Below the pieces are notes generated by a model, which saw only the letters and a list, made by a program, of their open reading frames with translations, was not told the DNA's origin and ran no database searches. Shown one piece after another: positions 17,200 through 26,535 of a stretch of DNA of 64,000 nt. Position numbers and translations under genes: made by a program. How positions within the stretch are numbered: the first letter of the stretch is position 1; each line of letters starts with the position of its first letter. Origin of the DNA: Paenibacillus harenae (GTDB lineage Bacteria > Bacillota > Bacilli > Paenibacillales > Paenibacillaceae); assembly GCF_030812415.1 (NCBI RefSeq), contig NZ_JAUSST010000001.1, forward strand, positions 124,001 through 188,000. Reading direction: 5' to 3'.

Positions 17200-18948
17200 T
17201 TATTTTTGCATAGCGATCTGCTTCTGTCGGTTGAAGAGCTGGCTGAAGAAGCCTCCCCGATCATTCAATTCCTTATGCGTGCCTTCCTCGGCTATGCGTC
17301 CGTTCTCGAGCACGATAATCCGATCCGCATGCTGTATGGAGGACAGCCTCTGTGCGATAATAAACGTCGTCCGCCCTTCCATTACCTCGAGCAGCGCTTC
17401 GTGAATCGCCGACTCGGTTGCCGTGTCGACGCTGGCCGTCGCCTCGTCTAGGACGAGGATCGGCGGATCCATTAAGATCGCCCGCGAGAGCGCCACGCGT
17501 TGGCGCTGACCGCCGGATAACCCGACGCCTCGTTCGCCGATCCGCGTATTGTAGCCGTCCGGCAAACCGATTATAAAGTCGTGAATTTGTGATTTGCGTG
17601 CCGCATTCTCGATCTGCTCTTGCGTTGCATCCGGACTGCCGTATGCAATGTTGTCACGGATGGATGCCGAGAACAGGAATGTTTCCTGCGGCACGATGCT
17701 GATGCTTTTGCGTAACCCATCAAGGTCATAATCCTTAACATCTATTCCGTCGATAAGCACCCGGCCGCTGGCAGCGTCGTAGAATCTCGACAGCAGTCCG
17801 ATCAAGCTGCTCTTGCCTGATCCAGTAGAGCCTAACACGCCGATGACTTCGCCTTTAGCGACGGAGAATGATATCCGGTCCAATATCGGTTTGTCTTTTT
17901 CCTGATCCTGGTCGTCGAAATAAAACGATACGTTATCGAATACGACATTGCCGCTCATCCCATCTGTATCTACGCCGTTAGTTGGCGATGCAATATCGAC
18001 CTTTGTATCGAGCACTTCAAACACGCGCGGCGCGGCTTTCATTGCCTGCTGCATAATGTTGATCTGCCAGCCGAGCATGTTAAGTGGCCATATAATGCCC
18101 CATGTGTACCATTGGAACGCCATGAACGTACCCAGCGTCATCTCATCGCGAACGACGAATATGGCGCCGATCCATATCATAAGCACGAACGTAAGTCCGC
18201 CGTAGAAGCCCATCTGCGGGAAGGCACGAGCCTCAAGCTTGGCGCGCTCCATATTCGTCTCGAAGTTCTGTTCATTCCGCTCGGCGAACTTACGTTCCTC
18301 GACCTTCTCGGTCGCGAACGACTTCACTACCCGTATGCCTGAAATATTTTCCTGCAGCGTCGTCGTTAACCGCCCCATCTGCTCACGAATATTCGTCCAA
18401 GCCGGGCCTACTTTATGATTGAATCTCCATAAGACGAACAAAATAAGCGGGATCGTAACAAGACTGATAAGCGTAACCTTCCATTGCATCGTCATCATGA
18501 AGATGACCGTTCCCACAAATGTCAGCAAACCCGTGAACAGATTCATCGCTCCGAAGCCGACGAAGTTTTTGACCGAATCGATATCCCCCGTCATGCGGGA
18601 CATTAATTGCCCCGTCTGCGCGCGGTCGTAATAAGAGAACGATAACCGCTGCAAGTGAGCATACAGCTCCTTGCGTAATTGGAACACGACATTTTGCCCG
18701 ACAAGCTCCTGCGAATAGCCCTGGACGAACATCGCTCCGCTCTTGATGGCTTGCACGCCGATGAGCGAGAGCGTCAGCCAGAAGACGACGGTCATATTTT
18801 CCTTGTCGATGCCCTTATCGAATATTTCCCTAAGGATCCAAGGCGCGACCAAATCGATTAGCGTCGCTAACACCATAATGGAGATGGCCGTAACGACCCA
18901 CTTGGCGCTCGGTCTTACATAGACCATAATTCTCATCATCGTCTTCAT
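17200..18948 (-). CDS. ABC exporter half-transporter, YfiB-like
   Basis: 582 residues: six-span transmembrane domain (about 10-310), then an ATPase domain with GSTGSGKS, signature LSGGQRQRVALSRAIL and ILVLDEATASVDT. First gene of the exporter operon, ATG after AAGGGG. It is transcribed only if RNA polymerase passes the terminator at 18983-19015, so expression is likely conditional. The sizes (582 and 601) fit the YfiB/YfiC pair better than BmrC/BmrD. Cell membrane; substrate unknown, drug export inferred. Confidence 0.87.
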   Translation of the reverse strand: MKTMMRIMVYVRPSAKWVVTAISIMVLATLIDLVAPWILREIFDKGIDKENMTVVFWLTLSLIGVQAIKSGAMFVQGYSQELVGQNVVFQLRKELYAHLQRLSFSYYDRAQTGQLMSRMTGDIDSVKNFVGFGAMNLFTGLLTFVGTVIFMMTMQWKVTLISLVTIPLILFVLWRFNHKVGPAWTNIREQMGRLTTTLQENISGIRVVKSFATEKVEERKFAERNEQNFETNMERAKLEARAFPQMGFYGGLTFVLMIWIGAIFVVRDEMTLGTFMAFQWYTWGIIWPLNMLGWQINIMQQAMKAAPRVFEVLDTKVDIASPTNGVDTDGMSGNVVFDNVSFYFDDQDQEKDKPILDRISFSVAKGEVIGVLGSTGSGKSSLIGLLSRFYDAASGRVLIDGIDVKDYDLDGLRKSISIVPQETFLFSASIRDNIAYGSPDATQEQIENAARKSQIHDFIIGLPDGYNTRIGERGVGLSGGQRQRVALSRAILMDPPILVLDEATASVDTATESAIHEALLEVMEGRTTFIIAQRLSSIQHADRIIVLENGRIAEEGTHKELNDRGGFFSQLFNRQKQIAMQK

Positions 18949-18982
18949 TTCGTTAACCCCTTCCCGCTATTTATGAAACAAA

Positions 18983-19015
18983 AAAGACCGCAAGCCGTTG
19001 ATAGGCTCGCGGTCT
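18983..19015 (-). terminator. Attenuator terminator before the ABC exporter genes
   Basis: In the minus-strand RNA the stem AAGACCGCGAGCC / GGCTTGCGGTCTT closes a seven-base loop and is followed by a run of T. It sits 34 bases upstream of the first exporter start. AGCCGTT at 19023-19029 (complement) is exactly complementary to AACGGCT in the loop and 3' arm (18993-18999), giving a mutually exclusive antiterminator. Confidence 0.8.
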
Positions 19016-19047
19016 TCGTATTAACGGCTGGCAGCATAGCGATCTCG

Positions 19048-19161
19048 CTATACGGTCGCCGCTCTGCGAAGGCAGGCCGGTCGGCATGTTTGAACCATTA
19101 GTCGGAACGGATTCGCCAAAGCGTTGAAACGGCCTTGCGCGCCAACAGTCCAATTAAACAT
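19048..19161 (-). CDS. Leader peptide of the ABC exporter operon, 37 aa
   Basis: A 37-codon ORF from ATG 19161 to TAG 19048, with a very strong ribosome site (AAGGAG and AGAAGGGGG). The peptide is basic, beginning MFNWTVGAQGRF. Its stop codon opens a hairpin (ATAGCGA and TCGCTAT), and the antiterminator and terminator follow at once. This layout resembles bmrB of Bacillus subtilis, a leader whose translation state controls exporter expression through attenuation. The function is inferred from the layout; the peptide itself matches nothing I recognise. Confidence 0.6.
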   Translation of the reverse strand: MFNWTVGAQGRFNALANPFRLMVQTCRPACLRRAATV

Positions 19162-19324
19162 ACGATGACCCCCTTCTCCTTGATTTACGGTAGTATTGTT
19201 TTCTAACCCATCCAAATCTTAACACCTTGGCAAACCGATGCGCAAGAGGTTTAAGCAAAAAAATACGCCTCGACGGCCGCCTATCCGTATATGGGTAGCG
19301 CCGCCCTAGCGTATGTTCGGTCCA

Positions 19325-19858
19325 TTATGGTTCGTTCGACATCTCCAGATCCTCTGACGATATGCCTTCCTCTACCGCAAACTCGAAATCCTCTATATCA
19401 TAGACCTGTACCGGAACGGCGGCTTCGATCAGCCGGTCTTGAAATTCGAATTGATCGGATAAGAGCGGAATGCCGAGCTTCATGCCTGTAAGCAACAGCT
19501 CGGTTTCAATCGGATCGAACGTCTCTCCATAGTGCGCATTGTCTACGCCATGCACAACCGTAAACTGAATCATATCGTTCAGAAGCAACGGAGAGCTCTC
19601 GCGCCATGGCACCTGCATTGCCTTCTCGATCTTCTTGCGGTTAAGCGGATCCTCGAAGAAAGCGATCAGCTCGTTGATCTTCGCTTTAACGTGTCCGTCA
19701 TCATCCGGATCGTCCATCACCGGATCGACTCCGTCTCTCATCTCGTATAATTCGGCAATCGATGAATAGGGAACGACATAATCTATAGGCCGGCTCGGTA
19801 CGAGAAGATGCCCATACGTTGCTACTAATACTGCTTCTATCACAAAACGCCGCTGCAT
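19325..19858 (-). CDS. Conserved-looking hypothetical protein, 177 aa
   Basis: An acidic soluble protein, opening with FVIEAVLVATYGHLLVPSRP. It contains an acidic cluster PVMDDPDDDGHVK and ends in a strongly acidic tail. The density of well-ordered motifs suggests a conserved Bacillota protein, but I do not recognise the family with confidence. It starts at ATG 19858 after GAGGAG and stands divergent to ypdA. The 160 bases between it and the leader peptide contain one imperfect hairpin and no gene. Confidence 0.65.
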   Translation of the reverse strand: MQRRFVIEAVLVATYGHLLVPSRPIDYVVPYSSIAELYEMRDGVDPVMDDPDDDGHVKAKINELIAFFEDPLNRKKIEKAMQVPWRESSPLLLNDMIQFTVVHGVDNAHYGETFDPIETELLLTGMKLGIPLLSDQFEFQDRLIEAAVPVQVYDIEDFEFAVEEGISSEDLEMSNEP

Positions 19859-20021
19859 GCTGGCTCCTCCTCACGTAAGAACGGTTACACATTATTATAC
19901 AATATTCCATTGCCTGTACAAGAGAGTCAAACGCCAAATTTGCATAAACCAGCTTTCCCAAAGTAAAATGGTCGATAGACAACAAGTGATGATGGCAGGT
20001 TTCACAGGAGGGGAATTACAT

Positions 20022-21002
20022 ATGATGCAGAAGGAAGAAGCTATTATTATCGGGGCAGGACCTTGCGGGCTCGCAGCGGCAATCGAGCTGCAGCGAATCG
20101 GCATGTCCCCGCTTATTATCGAGAAGCGGAATATCGTTCATTCTATTTCGCAATACCCGACATATATGCATTTTTTTAGCTCGCCTGAGATGCTCGAGAT
20201 CGGCGGCATTCCGTTCACGACTGCAAGCGAAAAGCCTTCGAGGCTTGAGGCGCTGCATTATTACCGCACTGCGGCGCAGCGGCATCAGGTTCGCGTTCAA
20301 GCCTACGAGAAAATCACTAGCGTTGAACGCGAATCGGACGGGTTCGTGCTGAAGGGCGAAAATCGGTTCGGCGAGCCTCGCACCTATAGGTCCCGTTACG
20401 TCATTATCGCGACAGGTTACTTCGACCATCCGAACGTGCTCGGCATTCCCGGCGAAGAACTCGATAAGGTCACCCATTTCTTCCGCGAATCGCATCCTTA
20501 TGTCGGCATGCAGGTAGCAATCATTGGCGGCAGCAACTCGGCGATCGATGCCGCACTGGAGCTCGAGCGTGTCGGCGCGAAAGTGACAGTCGTCTATCGC
20601 GGCGCAACCTATTCCTCCAGCATCAAGCCTTGGGTAAGGCCTGGCTTCGAGAGTAAAGTTGCCAAAGGACTTATTCAAATGCGATTTAGCTCCATGGTCA
20701 CGAACATAGGCAACAACGACATTGCGATACAAGGTGCGGAAGGCGCCGAGGTCGTTCCGAACGATTTTGTGCTGGCGCTCACCGGCTTCCACCCCGACCG
20801 CAACTTCTTGACGCAGACAGGCGTTACGATGGAGGCGGAAGGTTATCCGACCTTTAATGAAGAAACAATGGAGACGAATGTGCCCGGCATTTATCTAGCT
20901 GGCGTTGTAGCGTCCAAGCATGAGGCGAATGAAATATTTATCGAATCCGGCCGATACCACGGCAACAAAATCGCTGACCATATAAAAAACAAAAAGAAAT
21001 AA
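20022..21002 (+). CDS. ypdA: YpdA-family bacillithiol disulfide reductase
   Basis: 326 residues with two Rossmann motifs: FAD site IIGAGPCGLAAA at residues 8-19 and NADPH site IIGGSNSAIDAAL near 170. The YpdA features HSISQYPTYMHFFSSPEMLEIGG (split here for length by its QYP and MHFF elements), GYFDHPN and FHPDRNFL are visible. YpdA uses NADPH to reduce bacillithiol disulfide in low-GC Gram-positives, maintaining cytosolic thiol balance. ATG 20022 follows AGGAGGGG; the frame is open upstream without a site. Monocistronic, with a terminator that overlaps its stop codon. Confidence 0.88.
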   Translation: MMQKEEAIIIGAGPCGLAAAIELQRIGMSPLIIEKRNIVHSISQYPTYMHFFSSPEMLEIGGIPFTTASEKPSRLEALHYYRTAAQRHQVRVQAYEKITSVERESDGFVLKGENRFGEPRTYRSRYVIIATGYFDHPNVLGIPGEELDKVTHFFRESHPYVGMQVAIIGGSNSAIDAALELERVGAKVTVVYRGATYSSSIKPWVRPGFESKVAKGLIQMRFSSMVTNIGNNDIAIQGAEGAEVVPNDFVLALTGFHPDRNFLTQTGVTMEAEGYPTFNEETMETNVPGIYLAGVVASKHEANEIFIESGRYHGNKIADHIKNKKK

Positions 21003-21029
21003 CGGCTCTGCGCCGTTATTTCTTTTTTT
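20994..21029 (+). terminator. Intrinsic terminator of ypdA
   Basis: AAGAAATAACGGC and its exact complement surround a TCTGC loop, followed by seven T. The stop codon lies in the 5' arm. It can also serve the convergent DUF4129 gene. Confidence 0.9.
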
Positions 21030-21047
21030 ACGTTGAAAAGGTTTAGA

Positions 21048-22382
21048 CTATTTCAAGTCGAGCTTCCGCTTAAGATCGGCTACCGTATCGTCGCTCGGCG
21101 ATTTGTCACCGTAACGAACGGCTTCATAAGCTTCGATGAGCGACGTCATCTGTTCCGATGCGATAACGTTTTGTTTTTTCTTCGTCATATCGGCAGCCGT
21201 CTCGCGAGGGGTTAAGCTTGGAACAACCGAATAACCGAGCCTCATTCCGCCATGCAGCAGCCTCGTGTACAAATAACGAATGCGTTCGCCATTCGACAAC
21301 ATATCGTTCCAGCCAAGTTCTTTATCCTTGCCTCGCGGCCTCAACCGCTGCAACGAGCCGTTCAACTGGTCTTTCAGCTTCGTATACGACATCAAGCTTT
21401 CGACTTCGTCCGTATAATCTGCTTCGTCGCTTTGCCGTTCGGCGCTTCGCTCCATTATTTTCGAGATGAATGATTGGACGAGCCGGTACAGCTTCTTTCC
21501 TAAGAAGTAGAGCAGTACGCAGACGACGGCAATAACGAGAATCGTGGCCGCTATTTTCAAGATTTGCTCCAAAATAACGACCCAGTCGGCCGTCGGCTTG
21601 GACTCGGTTTGCGGCAAAACGGGCGGCGGCGCTTCACTTGTAGGCTCGGTTTGAATCTCATTCTCCCGAGGTCGATTCATCCACGCCATGATAGTATCGA
21701 TGATTTGTCGGATGAAGCGTTCGACCGCGTGCTGAATTTGCCTGAACATCGCTAATACGGCTATCAATACGAGCAGAATTGCAATCCATAGCCGGTTCTG
21801 GCGCTTGAAGGCAAGCGTTGTCTTCGATCTTCCCGTATCTGCCGTCTCCGCGCCTAGATGTCTCTCGTTCGCTATGAAGAAGAACAGAATAACGGAAACA
21901 ATCCCGCACCCGATTAACAAGCCGTTATAAGCAGACAGCTCTTTCAATAAGAAAAGCTTAAGCGGCTGTACGGCTACATACACGCATACGGCGATTAACA
22001 GCTGGGAATTCGAGAATGAGATTAGCCAGCCGCGCATGATCGATGCCATGCCTCTATAAGCATAAACAGTCCCGATAAAGGAGCAAATGACGATAGGCAG
22101 CGGGCTTAGCTTATTTTCAAAAAGCACTAAACTTAACATGGTTAACAATGTTCCAATACATGCTGCGAGCAGCAATCTGAATACTCTTCTCTTGATTGTC
22201 CTTGCCGTAACAATCGCCGATCCCGCCCAGTAGCACAAACCGACCGATGCGATCCACGGCCAGACGGTTTCGTCCGAGAGGGTATAGACGGCTGCAGTCA
22301 GAACGAGCGGTAAGAAGAACAACAGCTCAACGAAGCCTTTGAATAAGGAAGCAAGGGAGCCAGTGCGCATAACCGGATTCAT
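21048..22382 (-). CDS. DUF4129-type membrane protein
   Basis: 444 residues. About eight membrane spans fill the first 230 residues and one more lies near 285-305. A proline-rich outside loop (EAPPPVLPQTESKP) separates them. The C-terminal cytoplasmic part has GWNDMLSNGERIRYLYTRLL and SLTPRET, as in DUF4129 proteins of MoxR/DUF58 operons. ATG 22382 overlaps the stop of the upstream DUF58 gene (TAATG). Function unknown; operons of this kind are linked to chaperone-like or cell-surface processes. Confidence 0.75.
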   Translation of the reverse strand: MNPVMRTGSLASLFKGFVELLFFLPLVLTAAVYTLSDETVWPWIASVGLCYWAGSAIVTARTIKRRVFRLLLAACIGTLLTMLSLVLFENKLSPLPIVICSFIGTVYAYRGMASIMRGWLISFSNSQLLIAVCVYVAVQPLKLFLLKELSAYNGLLIGCGIVSVILFFFIANERHLGAETADTGRSKTTLAFKRQNRLWIAILLVLIAVLAMFRQIQHAVERFIRQIIDTIMAWMNRPRENEIQTEPTSEAPPPVLPQTESKPTADWVVILEQILKIAATILVIAVVCVLLYFLGKKLYRLVQSFISKIMERSAERQSDEADYTDEVESLMSYTKLKDQLNGSLQRLRPRGKDKELGWNDMLSNGERIRYLYTRLLHGGMRLGYSVVPSLTPRETAADMTKKKQNVIASEQMTSLIEAYEAVRYGDKSPSDDTVADLKRKLDLK

Positions 22383-23530
22383 TAAGCGATCACCTCTTCC
22401 GCTTGCTTGATTCCGGCATGTTCGGAGCAAGTATGTTCTGTACCGCTCGTGTCATACGGTTCTGTTAATTGCCATACCGCGACGGCGTTGCCATTATAAC
22501 GCAGATGTTCCGCCGCCTGCTCCAGCGACTCGTTCCAATAGGCGGATATGATCAGAATATCGAGATCGCGTACGCCCCGTTCCGCCTCGTTCTCCAGAAA
22601 ACGATCGAATAGCTCCGTTCGTTCGATCTCCAGCTTGGCCATATTTTCGAAAATCGCCATTAGCTGTTCATGACCGCCCCGCGGCTCCAGGCGAACGCTT
22701 TCCCTTTCCCCGATTAACGGCATATTCGCCGCGAAGCCAACCTCGCTTCCCTCCGAAATGACCGCTTCGGCAGCACCGGCCGCCCATTCGATTCCCCGCT
22801 CGATGAGCGCTTCGTTCGTGACCGCACGCCACATGCCCTCCGCGTCGTCCACGTTCAAATAAATCATCAGACGGCGGTCTGCGGTGAAATCGAGCTGATG
22901 CGCTTGCAGCTTCCCCGTCCTCGCCGTCGCTTTCCAATTGACCTGCTTGAAGTTGTCGCCGGGTTGATAGTCCCTGACGCCTGCATTGACGAATGGATCG
23001 CTGACGATCCAGCGCTTGACCGAATGCTCGCCATGCCAGCTATGATAGGGCAATTCATGAACGGGAACCTGCGCCGGCTTCGGGTAGACGATCAGCTCTC
23101 CAGAAAGTGGAATCTGTCGCGACTCATTCATGAGCCCGAGCAGATCCCCGCCGGTAAGCGTTACGGTCTGCAGACGATACCAGCCTCTTCTCGTGCATGT
23201 GAAACGGTGCTTTCGCGTCACCTTTGTATAAGGCTTGAAGCTGAAGAAGCTTTTGTGATTCTGGGACAGCCGACCGCTGCTGACGGCGAAGTTGTCGACA
23301 TGTTGGAATCGTAGGAAAGCGGACAACTGCGACTCTACTCGAAGCCATGGTACAGGCAGCCACTTGCTATTGGAGATCTGCTCGATGAGTTCGACCTGCT
23401 CGCCGCGATAACTTGTCTTCTTCTGGAAATGCCGTTCATAGCTTACATGCTTAAGCGCATAACGGCGAAATATTCGGCTTTGTATAAATAGAATGAAAAC
23501 AGCGGCAACGATGAACCAAAATAATAGCAT
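22382..23530 (-). CDS. DUF58 domain protein
   Basis: 382 residues: two short N-terminal hydrophobic stretches that probably anchor it, then the DUF58 core with VRDYQPGDNFKQVNWKATAR (near residue 185), the family signature, followed by a von Willebrand A-like region. Middle gene of the MoxR-DUF58-DUF4129 operon, 10 bases downstream of the MoxR stop and overlapping the next start by one base. DUF58 proteins are thought to work with the MoxR ATPase in complex assembly. Confidence 0.85.
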   Translation of the reverse strand: MLLFWFIVAAVFILFIQSRIFRRYALKHVSYERHFQKKTSYRGEQVELIEQISNSKWLPVPWLRVESQLSAFLRFQHVDNFAVSSGRLSQNHKSFFSFKPYTKVTRKHRFTCTRRGWYRLQTVTLTGGDLLGLMNESRQIPLSGELIVYPKPAQVPVHELPYHSWHGEHSVKRWIVSDPFVNAGVRDYQPGDNFKQVNWKATARTGKLQAHQLDFTADRRLMIYLNVDDAEGMWRAVTNEALIERGIEWAAGAAEAVISEGSEVGFAANMPLIGERESVRLEPRGGHEQLMAIFENMAKLEIERTELFDRFLENEAERGVRDLDILIISAYWNESLEQAAEHLRYNGNAVAVWQLTEPYDTSGTEHTCSEHAGIKQAEEVIA

Positions 23531-23540
23531 CGCCTGCCGC

Positions 23541-24500
23541 CTACTTAACGGCTAAGCCGGCTTCCGCCGGCACGGGAGTCTGGCGAATAATGTCGTCGAT
23601 GATTGCCTCCGCATGGTTATGGCCGCGCTGCAAACCGCGCAGGGCGAGACGATGCGCGAGCACGGGCTTCGCCATTGCCTTCAAATCGTCCGGCGTCACG
23701 AAATCGCGGCCGCGAAGAATCGCATGAACCTGCGAAGCGCGCAAGAGCGCTTGGCTGCCGCGGGGACTGACGCCGATCGCGACCTCTTCTCTCGATCTCG
23801 TCTGCTCGACAAGACGAAGCAAATAGCCGAGCACGTCATCCGAAATGGTTACGGCAGCATATGTCATCTGCGCCTCCTCGATAGCGGCCTGCGTAACGAC
23901 CGGCTCCAGCGTCTGAAGCGGATCATTGTCCTTGAACCGCTTAAGCAATCGAATGCCTTCCTCCGTTGTCGGATAACCCATCTTAATTTTGAACAAGAAT
24001 CGGTCGAGCTGCGCTTCCGGCAACGGGAACGTGCCATGATGCTCGACAGGATTCTGCGTCGCGATAACCATGAACGGACGCTCCAGCCATTTCGTTTCTC
24101 CATCGATACTAATTTGGCGCTCCTCCATACATTCCAGAAGGCTGGACTGGGTACGCGGCGTTGCACGGTTAATCTCATCGGCCAACAGCAAATTCGTGAA
24201 TAGCGGACCCGGGCGGAACTCGAATTCGCTTTGCTTCTGATTATAGAAATGAATGCCGCTAAGGTCCGATGGCAATAAGTCCGGCGTAAATTGAATCCGC
24301 TTGAACTGCAGCGACAGCGATTTCGCGAGCGACTTGGCCAGCAGCGTCTTCCCCGTTCCCGGCACATCTTCAAGCAGCACATGTCCCGATGTGATGAGTC
24401 CGATCAGCAGCAGATCGATGACCTCTTCTTTTCCGATAATAACGCGGCCGATATTGCTTCTTACCGTTTCGGCTAATTGCTTAACAGATTCGAATGACAT
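23541..24500 (-). CDS. MoxR-family AAA+ ATPase
   Basis: 319 residues: Walker A EDVPGTGKTLLAKSLA (near 40-55), Walker B LLLADEINRA, sensor 1 VIATQNPVE and the arginine finger region ATPRTQSSLLECMEE are all visible. Such ATPases act as chaperones with DUF58/VWA partners, here encoded next to it. ATG follows AGGAG. It is the first gene of the three-gene operon, with the deacetylase gene 15 bases upstream on the same strand. Confidence 0.9.
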   Translation of the reverse strand: MSFESVKQLAETVRSNIGRVIIGKEEVIDLLLIGLITSGHVLLEDVPGTGKTLLAKSLAKSLSLQFKRIQFTPDLLPSDLSGIHFYNQKQSEFEFRPGPLFTNLLLADEINRATPRTQSSLLECMEERQISIDGETKWLERPFMVIATQNPVEHHGTFPLPEAQLDRFLFKIKMGYPTTEEGIRLLKRFKDNDPLQTLEPVVTQAAIEEAQMTYAAVTISDDVLGYLLRLVEQTRSREEVAIGVSPRGSQALLRASQVHAILRGRDFVTPDDLKAMAKPVLAHRLALRGLQRGHNHAEAIIDDIIRQTPVPAEAGLAVK

Positions 24501-24515
24501 GTACGCAGCTCCTTC

Positions 24516-25460
24516 TTATTGGCTGGCCTGGCTGGATAGTTTATGTTGCAGCTCTTGCAGCTCGCTCCAGCGGATCATCTTGATTCCTTCGGTCTCTATC
24601 GTACGCAATATATCCGGATCGCGGAAAATGTCCATCTCCATGCCGCGCTTCTCGGGATGAAAATGATACGCGCGCAGCTCTTCTGTAACGACAGACGGAT
24701 GAATAATAATCTCGCTTACGCCGGGGCGAAGCCCTCTGAGCAAGCCTGTCATGTTCTCTTTGAAGCTGTCATACGTCTCCCCGTCCTGCAAGCGGAATGG
24801 CAAACCGAGCAAATAATCGAGCACGACAACGCCCTTGGAAGCGGCATAATCGGCGAGCTGCTTCGCTTGCTCCGCCAACTCGGGAGGCGCAACCTGGCCG
24901 TCCTCCTGCAGCAGGTAGCGAGGCAAGCGGAACGGCAGGCCGTATGAAGCGCATACATCGAACACGATCGGCAAAAAGTTGCGTCCTGTCGTTAGTCCGT
25001 ATAGGCTGCCCATATGATTGTCGGCATGCGTAGGTTTGACGCCAAGCTGCAGCGCCATCTCGACCTGTGCGATCAATTCAGCCCTTACTTGCTCCTCATC
25101 GGCTTGTTGCTCGAACGTCATGCAGTCCGGCGGAAAATATCCTTCATTCGTGACGAGCGAAGAGCTGTCGCCTTTGCGGTTCACAGGTCCCCACCGGTAA
25201 GCGTCCCACTCGCTTGTGAACGTAAAATGAATGCCTACGTTAAGCTCTGGATGAGATGCGCTCCATAGCGCTGCTTCGCGCGCCCAAGCGCATGGCAGCA
25301 TGAGCGTGGCCGAACTGATTGCGCCTTCCTCCAGCAGCTGCTGAATACCGACGTTGACGGAGTGGCAGGAACCAAAGTCATCCCCATTCACAATAAGAAG
25401 CCGATCCTCTTCGTTATATCCGAGTGCCCTTGCCAAGTTCAAGTTTACATTCATGCTCAT
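24516..25460 (-). CDS. ChbG/YdjC-family carbohydrate deacetylase
   Basis: About 314 residues. Metal-binding NGDDFG (D27, D28) near the start, HFTFTSEW in the middle, and the histidine motif THADNHMGSLYG match YdjC/ChbG enzymes, which remove acetyl groups from chitooligosaccharides or related sugars. Long insertion after residue 95. The start is uncertain: ATG 25472 lies too close to GGAGAGG, so ATG 25460 is used. It lies upstream of moxR on the same strand and downstream of the phosphotransferase gene. Cytoplasmic; substrate unknown. Confidence 0.8.
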   Translation of the reverse strand: MSMNVNLNLARALGYNEEDRLLIVNGDDFGSCHSVNVGIQQLLEEGAISSATLMLPCAWAREAALWSASHPELNVGIHFTFTSEWDAYRWGPVNRKGDSSSLVTNEGYFPPDCMTFEQQADEEQVRAELIAQVEMALQLGVKPTHADNHMGSLYGLTTGRNFLPIVFDVCASYGLPFRLPRYLLQEDGQVAPPELAEQAKQLADYAASKGVVVLDYLLGLPFRLQDGETYDSFKENMTGLLRGLRPGVSEIIIHPSVVTEELRAYHFHPEKRGMEMDIFRDPDILRTIETEGIKMIRWSELQELQHKLSSQASQ

Positions 25461-25496
25461 GCAAAGTTTCATCCTCTCCGCTTAAAAAATAAACGC

Positions 25497-26498
25497 TTAT
25501 GCTCGAAGCTGGCGAAGCAGCCCATCCGCATGCCTCTCCACCCATTCACAGCCGTAAACGGATTGATCGATGATCCCGCATAGCACTTCGTCCGCATCCA
25601 GCCCATCTTTGAACCTAATGGCGAAGTGAAGCGCGACGTCAAGCAGCCTTAGCTTCATCATCGCAGGCAGCAGCTCCATCTCGCGATCCGACAGTCTGAT
25701 GACCTCGGAATAACCGGCGAACAGCAGCTTGATCCGGTCAAGTAAATCTCCCCGGTCTGGCCTGATCATGTCGACAGCCGTAACCGCGAGCTCCATAGCC
25801 CGTACGTCTACGGTGCAGAATTCGAAGTCCAGCACGCCCGACATCGCCCCATCCCGAACAAGCGTATTGTTGAATACGAGATCGCCATGAATCCACTGCT
25901 TTGGAAGCTCGGCGATCCGGATGCTTAGCGGCTTCAGATACCTCCGCTCATTCATTAACCTCGTCATTGACTCACGCCTAGCAAGCAGTTCATTAGATCG
26001 CTCGCTCAGATTTATGAAGCTCTCCTCGTCCATTGCCGCATACGTTTCTTCTAACTCATAATAAGGGCTATAAAGCGGCTGTCTAGAAGGACGCGCATCG
26101 CTTAACGCTGCCGATAACTCGCCTGCCGCGCGTCCAAGCAAGTACACATGCCGTTCGGTAGCCGCATCCGTCCGTTCACCCTCTATGTAACGGAATAATG
26201 AAGCGATCGTGCCGTCTTCAATACGTGTAAGGGTAGTCCCATTCCCGTTATGAATCGGCAGCGGCACTTGAAAAGGCAGCGCTTTCGTCTGAAGCCAATC
26301 GAGAATCTCATGTTCCAGCGCGACAATGCCGCTATCCTTATGATTGTTGTATATTCGCATGACGAATCGTTCGTTGCCCGCCGTTACCATCCGGGTCGTA
26401 TTGTTCATGCCGCTTTCCTTATGCTCGATGCGCCATTCGTCCTTGAATGAATATTGCTCCAAAAATGATGCAAAATCTATGCTGTCCATAGGCACCAT
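25497..26498 (-). CDS. APH/homoserine kinase-type phosphotransferase
   Basis: 333 residues with a protein kinase-like fold. VMRIYNN (near 46) holds the ATP lysine/arginine region, WIHGDLVFNN (202-211) is the catalytic loop and GVLDFEF (221-227) the metal-binding motif with D224. Relatives phosphorylate aminoglycosides, homoserine, choline or other small molecules, or are spore coat proteins (CotS-like). The substrate cannot be read from the sequence. ATG follows AAGGAGG. Stands between a MOSC gene and the deacetylase gene, all on the minus strand. Confidence 0.8.
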   Translation of the reverse strand: MVPMDSIDFASFLEQYSFKDEWRIEHKESGMNNTTRMVTAGNERFVMRIYNNHKDSGIVALEHEILDWLQTKALPFQVPLPIHNGNGTTLTRIEDGTIASLFRYIEGERTDAATERHVYLLGRAAGELSAALSDARPSRQPLYSPYYELEETYAAMDEESFINLSERSNELLARRESMTRLMNERRYLKPLSIRIAELPKQWIHGDLVFNNTLVRDGAMSGVLDFEFCTVDVRAMELAVTAVDMIRPDRGDLLDRIKLLFAGYSEVIRLSDREMELLPAMMKLRLLDVALHFAIRFKDGLDADEVLCGIIDQSVYGCEWVERHADGLLRQLRA

Positions 26499-26535
26499 GG
26501 ATCCTCCTTAAAGCTAAACACGCAGCAGCGTCTTA

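Noticed and set aside
20016..20792. 258-codon ORF opposite ypdA
   Set aside because: Antisense shadow of ypdA, with no recognisable domain.
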